A stretch of 37,783 bases of DNA from an uncultured Eubacterium sp. (GTDB taxonomy: Bacteria > Bacillota > Clostridia > Lachnospirales > Lachnospiraceae): contig NZ_CAKRAS010000031.1 of NCBI RefSeq assembly GCF_934295145.1, forward strand, positions 1-37,783, written 5' to 3'. The notes below the pieces were generated by a model. The model had not been told where the DNA came from. It ran no database searches and worked only from the letters and a program-made list of their open reading frames with translations. Position 1 is the first letter of the stretch. Each line of letters begins with the position of its first letter. A program made the translations under genes and the position numbers. Below are positions 32,019 to 37,783 of the stretch, piece by piece.

Positions 32019-32061
32019 AAAAACCGTAAGGGAAGTTTTGAGATTTCCCTTGCGGTTTTTA
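32019..32061 (+). terminator. Terminator of the SnoaL-MFS-MFS unit
   Basis: AAAAACCGTAAGGGAA pairs with TTTCCCTTGCGGTTTTT (one G-T or mismatch), with T-run. The minus strand also ends in T's, so it can serve the convergent AAA ATPase gene. Confidence 0.88.
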
Positions 32062-32089
32062 TAAATAATAAAACAATATCAGAAAGCTT

Positions 32090-33442
32090 TTACAGGAGCG
32101 GTGCCATATAAAGAGGGAGAAATAGAATGCCATCTTCTTCTTTAACATCATTTGGATGTAATACATAAGATATATTGGTTTCTTCCGCATATTTTTTTCG
32201 AAATTTACGAAGAGATGTAAGGGTATAATTTTTACTGGATTTTACTTCAATTGGTGAAATATTGTGCCGATTACTGATTTTGCTTTTGGCAATCAAAAAA
32301 TCAATTTCCATACGGGAATCAGCATCTGTCCGGGATGTATTGGAATAAAAATAAAGTTTGTGTCCATTTGCAGTAAGCATTTGTGCAACAATATTTTCGA
32401 TGATCATACCCTTATTTACTTCTAATTTATCAAAAAGAAGTTTTTTATAAATTTCTTCACTTACGAGACCGTTTTCATCAAATGCATGACTGATTAGTAA
32501 ACCGGTATCGGCCATATAACATTTTAATGTCAGGCGGTCCATATTGAGCTTCAGACCGATATTAGGCGCAGTAGAGTTATAACAGGTATTAATGATCATG
32601 GCATCATCCAGCCAAAACAAAGCGTCTTCGTAATCGCGAAAACGAGCATCTTTTTTCAAAGAAGAAAGTTTGAATTTTTTTTCGTGCTTTTGCAGTTGAG
32701 CAGGAATTTCATCAAAAATATTTTCAACTTTCATCTCATAACCGGCTGCATGTTTCACGATGTCAGCACGGTATAAGGTAAGAATATTTCTCTTTATCTG
32801 ATCCACACGATCAAAATTCTTTGTGTCAATATACTCCTGAACAGCCTGAGGCATACCGCCAACAATCAGATATTGCCGGAAATAGTCCATTGCTTTACGA
32901 TGCATAGCCTGTCCGAGTGGCCTTTTTGCAAGGAAACATGTTCGGATTAGATCCATAAGTGTTTCATTTCCCATAGCCCAGAGAAATTCTTCAAAATCCA
33001 TAGGATGCATTTTTATGTGTTGTTCCTCCGAAGGAATAACAATATCCTGAACATTTTTTTTGATGGACATTAAAGATCCGGTTTCTATATAATCATAACG
33101 ACCGTCTGCAACCAGATATTTGATAGCAGCGCGTGCGCGTGGAAAGAGCTGGACCTCGTCAAAAATAATCAAAGATTCATGTTCGTATAGTTTTACATTA
33201 TAATAAGCAGACAGATACATGAATAATGTGTCAAGATCATTTAAATAATTATGGAACAGGTCTTTTATCTCATTATTTGTCTGGTTAAAGTCGATTAGAA
33301 TATAGGATTTATATTCTGCTTTTGCAAACTGTTCTGCAATAAAACTTTTTCCAACACGTCTTGCACCGTCAATGAGCAGAGCTGTTTTTCCTGCATAGTC
33401 ATGTTTCCAAGATTGCAATTGGTGATAGATTTTTCGCTTCAT
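32090..33442 (-). CDS. AAA_14/DUF4143 family ATPase
   Basis: 450 aa. N-terminal AAA domain with Walker A GARRVGKS (26-33) and Walker B LIIFDEVQLFP, then a DUF4143 C-terminal part with a PD-(D/E)XK-like nuclease pattern (MEIDFLIAK then ISPIEVKSSKNY). This family is common and scattered in gut anaerobes, often as single accessory genes; its role is unknown, though defence and DNA-related roles have been proposed. It is read against the main direction and stands alone. Three phased direct repeats lie just upstream. RBS GGGA. Confidence 0.9.
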   Translation of the reverse strand: MKRKIYHQLQSWKHDYAGKTALLIDGARRVGKSFIAEQFAKAEYKSYILIDFNQTNNEIKDLFHNYLNDLDTLFMYLSAYYNVKLYEHESLIIFDEVQLFPRARAAIKYLVADGRYDYIETGSLMSIKKNVQDIVIPSEEQHIKMHPMDFEEFLWAMGNETLMDLIRTCFLAKRPLGQAMHRKAMDYFRQYLIVGGMPQAVQEYIDTKNFDRVDQIKRNILTLYRADIVKHAAGYEMKVENIFDEIPAQLQKHEKKFKLSSLKKDARFRDYEDALFWLDDAMIINTCYNSTAPNIGLKLNMDRLTLKCYMADTGLLISHAFDENGLVSEEIYKKLLFDKLEVNKGMIIENIVAQMLTANGHKLYFYSNTSRTDADSRMEIDFLIAKSKISNRHNISPIEVKSSKNYTLTSLRKFRKKYAEETNISYVLHPNDVKEEDGILFLPLYMAPLL

Positions 33443-33487
33443 ACAGTGTCCCTTTCTTTGAAATAAATATACTCCAATAGTATTTTA

Positions 33488-33571
33488 CACGTTTTCAAGA
33501 TTTTTATGAACAAATTATAACACGTTTTCAAGATTTTTTCTTACTATATTTTACACGTTTTCAAGATTTTT
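33488..33571 (-). repeat. Three 18-bp direct repeats, 33-bp period, upstream of the AAA ATPase
   Basis: CACGTTTTCAAGATTTTT occurs at 33488, 33521 and 33554, exactly 33 bp apart (about three helical turns). Read toward the ATPase gene, each copy (CTTGAAAACGTG) is followed directly by a -10-like TAAAAT, TATAAT or TAAAAT. The middle one is an ideal extended -10 (TGTTATAAT). No good -35 boxes are seen. Likely a multi-site operator or tandem promoters. Confidence 0.8.
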
Positions 33572-33688
33572 GTGCTATTTTTCACGAAAATATGCAGTTT
33601 TTGAGAAATTTGGCATTCTTAAATTTGAAAAATACAGTCTGATGAGATACCGTGTGCACCAGCACAAAAAAGATTGTGCAAAGAGAAA

Positions 33689-33717
33689 TTGAAATCGTTT
33701 TAGCAAATGCGTATAAT
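33689..33717 (+). promoter_or_regulatory. Promoter of the ABC transporter unit
   Basis: -35 TTGAAA (33689-33694) and -10 TATAAT (33712-33717), 17 bp apart. The distance to the first start codon is about 285 bp, leaving a long leader. Confidence 0.8.
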
Positions 33718-33760
33718 CAACCGTAAATTAAGGAACAACCTTTTCACAGGAAACTTTAAA

Positions 33761-33900
33761 GCGGCAAAGAAGTCACAAAGAAAACTTCTCTGCCGCCTTT
33801 TCTGTATCAGAAACTATAGAAGCTTCTGATACAGAAAAATGCCTTTCAGGCAAAACAATGCACACTCGCACCAGAGGAAGTAATTGCTTCGCAATGGTGC
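33761..33900 (+). promoter_or_regulatory. Structured leader of the ABC transporter unit
   Basis: Three successive hairpins: GCGGCA-A-AGAAGT with ACTTCT-C-TGCCGC (33761-33797, followed by CTTTTCT, so terminator-like); TCTGTATCAGAA with TTCTGATACAGA (33801-33835); and GCACCA with TGGTGC enclosing GAAG/CTTC (33868-33900). The conserved cores of the TPP riboswitch are not recognised. The rest of the leader to the RBS (GGAGG) shows nothing else. A regulatory leader or a resident repeat element both fit. Confidence 0.5.
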
Positions 33901-34002
33901 TCGGCGCAGACAAGAAAGATGTGCTATTCAAGTAGTGATTGTGAAAAATATTTTTAGCACACTTTCGTGATCTTATATTTTTAGAAACCGGAGGTAACAC
34001 CT

Positions 34003-34809
34003 ATGCAGGAAATGAAAAATAAAGCGTTAATGAATGATGATATTCAGATTAAGATCAACCACGTTGGTATGACTTTCAAAGATAATCAGGGCAACGACGT
34101 GCAGGCATTAAAGGATGTGAACCTTGACATTAAAAAAGGTGAATTTATTTCCCTGCTTGGTCCGTCCGGCTGTGGAAAAACCACATTGCTCCGCATTATT
34201 GCAGATTTGCAGGAGCCAACCACCGGAACCGTCAGAATTAATGGCATGACACCGAGAGAGGTTCGGCTGCAGCAGAAATTTGGAATTGTATTCCAGAGTC
34301 CGGTATTACTGGACTGGCGGACGGTTCGAAAAAATATCGAACTACCGTTGGAAATCATGGATTACGATCCAAAAAAACTTCCGGCAAGATCACAGGAAAT
34401 GCTGGATCTCGTAGGACTTTCCAAATTTGCAGATCATTATCCGAAACAGTTATCCGGTGGTATGCAGCAGAGAGTCGGAATCGCGAGAGCCCTTGGTATG
34501 GAGCCGGAGCTTCTGCTGATGGATGAACCGTTCTCAGCACTGGATGAATTTACAAAAGAAAAATTACATATGGATCTGCTTGATATCTGGTCCAAGACAA
34601 ATAAAACAATTATTTTTGTCACACATAACATTCAGGAAGCAGTACTTTTATCCGACCGGATCTGTGTACTGTCTCCACATCCGGGACGTTTATCCGCAGT
34701 CATTGATGTGGATATTGACCGGCCGAGACGGCTGGAAGACCGCGATACGATGCATTTCGCAGAACTGGTATCAAAAGTAAGAAACAGCTTCGAGGGAGGC
34801 AGCTTATGA
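34003..34809 (+). CDS. ABC transporter ATP-binding protein (nitrate/sulfonate/taurine/HMP family)
   Basis: 268 aa. Walker A GPSGCGKTT, Q-loop FQSPVLLDWRTVRKN, signature LSGGMQQRVGIARAL, Walker B LLLMDEPFSALDE and the switch His in VTHNIQEAV. FQSPVLLDW and the overall length match the SsuB/TauB/ThiZ group. It energises two permeases encoded directly downstream; the first overlaps by four bases (ATGA). The ATG at 34003 has GGAGG eight bases upstream. The binding protein is NMT1/THI5-like, so pyrimidine (thiamin precursor), riboflavin or other heterocyclic substrates are more likely than nitrate, but this is inference. Confidence 0.94.
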   Translation: MQEMKNKALMNDDIQIKINHVGMTFKDNQGNDVQALKDVNLDIKKGEFISLLGPSGCGKTTLLRIIADLQEPTTGTVRINGMTPREVRLQQKFGIVFQSPVLLDWRTVRKNIELPLEIMDYDPKKLPARSQEMLDLVGLSKFADHYPKQLSGGMQQRVGIARALGMEPELLLMDEPFSALDEFTKEKLHMDLLDIWSKTNKTIIFVTHNIQEAVLLSDRICVLSPHPGRLSAVIDVDIDRPRRLEDRDTMHFAELVSKVRNSFEGGSL

Positions 34810-35651
34810 AAACGAAAACTCATCCTAAATTAACAGATAAAAAATGGATGCCGACACTGGTATGGATCCTCTGTATTGTAGCCATATGGGAGATCATGGC
34901 CTGTGTCGTAGCCACAACAAAGCGAACACCGGAAAACATTCTTCCGCATATTTACCAGATCTTGTATTCCTTAATCTCAACAAAAAAGGTAACTGGTACA
35001 CAGACAGCGCTTCAGGTTGTGGCACTTGCATCCGTACAGACACTGCTTCGTGCAGCGGTTGGATTCCTCATCGGAATGGCAGCCGGATTTGGTCTGGCGC
35101 TTCTGATGAAACTTTCCGGAATCGTAGAAAAACTTGCATTTCCGTATCTGATGCTGATCCAGTTGATCCCGATTTTGGGCATGGCACCGATCATCCTTTC
35201 TCTGACAGGAAGCATCGGCGTTAGCCGAATCGTTATCGCAGCGATCCTTACCTTTTATCCGGTGGCAGCCAATACATTGGCAGGTTTGAAATCTGTACAG
35301 CAGGAAAAATATGAACTGATGTATTCTTACGCGGCGAACCGCAGAACAATATACAAAAAAGTACTGATTCCATCCTGTATCCCGTATTTTTTCACCGGAT
35401 TGAAAATTGCAGCACCGATGGCAATCACAGCATCCATCCTGGTAGATACGCTGCAGGGTGATGGCGGACTTGGCTGTATGTTATCACAGTCCCTGAAACA
35501 TGCAATGTCCATTTATGTATTCTGGGATATCGTTCTTGTCAGCGCTGTGATCGGTGTATTAAGTGCAAAAATCATGGGCTGGCTGGAGCTGGCAATCTCA
35601 CCATTGAAACGGATTGACCGAAAAATCAAAGGAAAGGGGAACGGAAAATGA
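34806..35651 (+). CDS. ABC transporter permease 1 (BPD_transp_1)
   Basis: 281 aa with about six membrane helices (first about 10-30). The EAA-type loop that contacts the ATPase is MYSYAANRRTIYKKVLIPSCIPYF; AAGFGLALLMKLSG and LVDTLQGDGGLGCMLSQ are typical of the SsuC/TauC group. It overlaps both the ATPase gene and the second permease by four bases each, so the three are translationally coupled. Confidence 0.92.
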   Translation: MKTKTHPKLTDKKWMPTLVWILCIVAIWEIMACVVATTKRTPENILPHIYQILYSLISTKKVTGTQTALQVVALASVQTLLRAAVGFLIGMAAGFGLALLMKLSGIVEKLAFPYLMLIQLIPILGMAPIILSLTGSIGVSRIVIAAILTFYPVAANTLAGLKSVQQEKYELMYSYAANRRTIYKKVLIPSCIPYFFTGLKIAAPMAITASILVDTLQGDGGLGCMLSQSLKHAMSIYVFWDIVLVSAVIGVLSAKIMGWLELAISPLKRIDRKIKGKGNGK

Positions 35652-36478
35652 TCACGAGAAAGAAAAGTCTGATTGTTCGTATGAAAGAGAGTGCACAGGC
35701 GCAGAAAGCACTTGGAATCATTTTACCGGTTCTTCTGGCACTCCTGATTTTTATCCTGTGGCAGTCACAGGTAATACATGCAATGTTGCGGACGGATGTA
35801 TTTACCCTTCCGCTTCCTACCCGAATCGCAGCGATCATTCATGATAACTGGTCCGCGATACTGGTAAATATCAAGTCTACCGTGATGGTATCCGCCATCG
35901 GATTGATCGTTGGTTCTGTCATTGGTTATCTGGTGGCAGTTCTGGCAACGATAGCTCCGAAGTGGGGCGTCGCAGGTCTTCCAATCGTATCCGCATTTAA
36001 CGCGATTCCAATTGTTGCGCTGGCACCAGTTATGACAAACTGGACCAAAGATGTCAGCAACCAGCCGGAAGTACGAAGCATGGTGGCAAAGATACTGGTG
36101 GTTATGATCGTCAGCATTGCATCTATGAGCATCAATGCTTACCGCGGGTTAAATGAACTGAAACCATTTGCAAAAGATATGATGGCATCCTATGCAGCCA
36201 CAAAACGACAGGTATTTTTCAAATTGCAGATGCCAAACAGCGTGCCATACATATTTACCGCATTGAAAGTAAGTACTCCAAATGCCGTCATCAGCGCCAT
36301 TGTAAGTGAGTACTTTGCAGAATATATCGTCGGTGTCGGACGTGAGATCCGTGAAAATATCGTACAGGCACAATATTCCACCGCGTGGGCGTACATCGTG
36401 GTTGCATGTGCCATTGGAATTGTATTTTATGCAATCCTGATGATCGTAGAAGCAATCGTAATGAAAAAATATCATTAA
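35648..36478 (+). CDS. ABC transporter permease 2 (BPD_transp_1)
   Basis: 276 aa with about six membrane helices. EAA loop: MMASYAATKRQVFFKLQMPNSVPYIF, then VSEYFAEYIVGVGREI. It is related to permease 1 but clearly diverged, so the transporter probably uses a permease heterodimer with an ATPase homodimer. It starts inside the end of permease 1 (ATGA). A small hairpin terminator follows after 100 bp, before the binding-protein gene. Confidence 0.92.
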   Translation: MITRKKSLIVRMKESAQAQKALGIILPVLLALLIFILWQSQVIHAMLRTDVFTLPLPTRIAAIIHDNWSAILVNIKSTVMVSAIGLIVGSVIGYLVAVLATIAPKWGVAGLPIVSAFNAIPIVALAPVMTNWTKDVSNQPEVRSMVAKILVVMIVSIASMSINAYRGLNELKPFAKDMMASYAATKRQVFFKLQMPNSVPYIFTALKVSTPNAVISAIVSEYFAEYIVGVGREIRENIVQAQYSTAWAYIVVACAIGIVFYAILMIVEAIVMKKYH

Positions 36479-36578
36479 TGTAAACGTAATGTGATTTATG
36501 AAAGAAGAAATTACATAGCACATAATAAAAGCGGTTCTGAAAGTAAATAAGTATTTGCTGGAACTGTAAAAGATAATT

Positions 36579-36600
36579 ATGGAAGTTTCTTCCATTTTTA
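36579..36600 (+). terminator. Short hairpin terminator between permease 2 and the binding protein
   Basis: ATGGAAG-TTT-CTTCCAT followed by TTTTA. The stem is short (7 bp) and A/T-rich, so termination is probably partial. The rest of 36479-36677 shows no gene, only a second weak stem (GAAAC/GTTTC near 36621-36636) before the AGGAGG site. Confidence 0.55.
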
Positions 36601-36677
36601 TAAAAATCATTCACTTTGAAAGAAACAGTGATGTTTCAGGTGAGTGAAAAAAACTTCAGTTGAGGAGGAAAAAAGAG

Positions 36678-37783
36678 ATGAAGAAAAGAATGAGAAAACT
36701 GATATCTGTAATTGGTGTGACAGCACTGGCTGTATCTTTATTTGCCGGCTGTGGTGGTTCTGATCAAAAGGGAACCTCATCCAAATCAGATAGTTCTGCA
36801 TCCGCAGAAAGCACCGGAGAAGTGATGAGCAATGAAGAGATTATCAAATCTGCAGCAGAAGCAGGAACCGTTGGAAACTGGGGACTTGGAAATGAGTATG
36901 AGATTCAGGCGCTGTTGACAAAATACGGCGAGCCGACAGATTATCTGAGTCAGGATTTTACGATGGATGGTTTTGATGATGATTCTATTAAACTTGCATC
37001 CGCAATGACATACAACGAACTTGGACTTGTAAAAAATGATTATGACGGTGGTTATGACTATGGCGATACCGTTGGAACTATTGATATGAACGATGAAGGC
37101 GTGGCAATGCTGGAAGATAATATTTTCTGTACCAAGGCGTTTGCTGCACAGAATCCAAACACTGTAAAAGCATTCCTTTATGCATCCTTAAAAGGCTGGG
37201 CTTACGCAGTAGAACATCCGGAAGAGGCAGCAGAAATCTGTTACGAATATGGTTCTTCTGTATCTGCCGATCATCAGGCTTACATGGCATCTGAAGTTGC
37301 AAAACTGGTAACAACCGATACAAAAGGCGAGACAGTCAGCAGCTATGGAAATATGGATCCGGATGCAATGCAGCAGACATTGGATCTGGCAAAACAGTAC
37401 GTACAGTTAGATGATTCCGCAGCAGCAGAAAAACTCCAGAACTTTACATTGGATGATGTACGTGACACATCCTTCTGGGAAGCAGTGACAGCATCTGACG
37501 GCAGTGACCTTGGAACACCGGAGAAATCCGAAGTATCCATTCAGTTAAAATGGCTCCCGGATGCACAGTTCATGGGTTATTACGTAGCACTGGACAAAGG
37601 TTATTATGATGAAGTTGGCCTGAAAGTCAACATCGTTTCCGGTGGTGGTGATATCAGTGAGACAACAGCTGTAAATAACGGAACAGTAGACTTTGGTGTG
37701 ACATGGTTTACAAACCTGATTTCTGCAGATGCAGGTGGAATGGATCTGGTAGAAGTATCTCAGATCTTCCAGAGATCCGGACT
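36678..37783 (+). CDS. NMT1/THI5-like substrate-binding lipoprotein with permuted segments, 3' end beyond window
   Basis: At least 368 codons, open to the window edge. A lipoprotein signal (MKKRMRKLISVIGVTALAV, lipobox LFAG-C25) and a Ser/Ala-rich linker come first. Residues about 64-270 match the C-terminal part of NMT1 proteins (GNWGLGNEYEIQALLTKYG, FLYASLKGWAYAVEHPEEAA). From about 286 an NMT1 N-terminal lobe starts (IQLKWLPDAQFMGYYVALDKG, then VNNGTVDFGVTWFTNL). In an ordinary family member the second piece precedes the first. It lies on the transporter strand with AGGAGG upstream and is presumably its receptor. Either circular permutation or a truncated-plus-full tandem would explain it; the missing 3' part decides. 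Confidence 0.88.
   Translation, partial: MKKRMRKLISVIGVTALAVSLFAGCGGSDQKGTSSKSDSSASAESTGEVMSNEEIIKSAAEAGTVGNWGLGNEYEIQALLTKYGEPTDYLSQDFTMDGFDDDSIKLASAMTYNELGLVKNDYDGGYDYGDTVGTIDMNDEGVAMLEDNIFCTKAFAAQNPNTVKAFLYASLKGWAYAVEHPEEAAEICYEYGSSVSADHQAYMASEVAKLVTTDTKGETVSSYGNMDPDAMQQTLDLAKQYVQLDDSAAAEKLQNFTLDDVRDTSFWEAVTASDGSDLGTPEKSEVSIQLKWLPDAQFMGYYVALDKGYYDEVGLKVNIVSGGGDISETTAVNNGTVDFGVTWFTNLISADAGGMDLVEVSQIFQRSG

Noticed and set aside
33488..33571. CRISPR array
   Set aside because: Only three units, spacers of 15 bp, no cas genes, and the repeats end in promoter-like hexamers; this is a promoter repeat.
33773..34000. 75-residue minus-strand frame in the ABC transporter leader
   Set aside because: It is made by the hairpins of the leader read backward; no ribosome binding site or protein features.
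33725..34002. TPP riboswitch before the NMT1-type transporter
   Set aside because: The conserved TPP cores (CUGAGA and the ACCUGAUCUGG-type element) are not found in the leader.

Overview
This window spans the replication origin of a low-to-moderate GC Firmicute, most likely a member of the Lachnospiraceae (a gut Clostridia lineage). The evidence is the gene order around oriC, DUF4446 and DUF3881 genes downstream of parAB, strong AGGAGG-type ribosome binding sites, and A/T-rich promoters. I cannot name the genus from sequence reading alone.

Left arm (1-12629, almost all on the minus strand, reading away from the origin): a tRNA-Arg(CCU) cut by the window edge, preceded by a 5'-half tRNA relic; DUF3881, DUF4446, parB and parA; an intergenic region with two perfect parS sites; one plus-strand alpha/beta-hydrolase-like gene; a third parS at the centre of a 52-bp perfect palindrome that also serves as a terminator; then rsmG, mnmG and mnmE; a 590-bp gene-free stretch full of RNA-like hairpins; then jag (khpB), yidC, yidD, rnpA and rpmH. 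Strong sigma-A-type promoters for rpmH (minus) and dnaA (plus) diverge between 12666 and 12815.

Origin and right arm (12935 onward, almost all plus strand): dnaA, a DnaA-box cluster with an AT-rich stretch (oriC), dnaN, a small S4-domain protein (yaaA type), recF, gyrB, gyrA and a small Cys-rich protein, closed by a terminator at 21838-21871. The strand switch at dnaA agrees with bidirectional replication from here.

Accessory metabolism follows. The first unit is a class-III aminotransferase with an overlapping iron-type alcohol dehydrogenase (amine to aldehyde to alcohol logic). A DUF1275 membrane protein comes next. Then comes a probable LysR regulon: a 648-aa Old-Yellow-Enzyme/2,4-dienoyl-CoA-reductase-type ene-reductase, a convergent LysR gene, and divergent from it a SnoaL/NTF2-like protein plus two MFS transporters. 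The ene-reductase promoter and the SnoaL promoter share a nearly identical operator-promoter block with the same internal spacing, so both units are probably controlled together. The combination (ene-reductase, SnoaL-like protein, MFS, LysR) resembles the logic of bile-acid bai genes but is not the bai operon; the substrate is unknown. I consider this the best candidate for an undescribed system.

The end of the window holds an AAA/DUF4143 ATPase behind three 33-bp-phased direct repeats, and an NMT1/THI5-like ABC transporter: ATPase, two permeases, and a lipoprotein whose binding-domain segments appear in permuted order. The transporter follows a good promoter and a long structured leader. The lipoprotein runs off the window.
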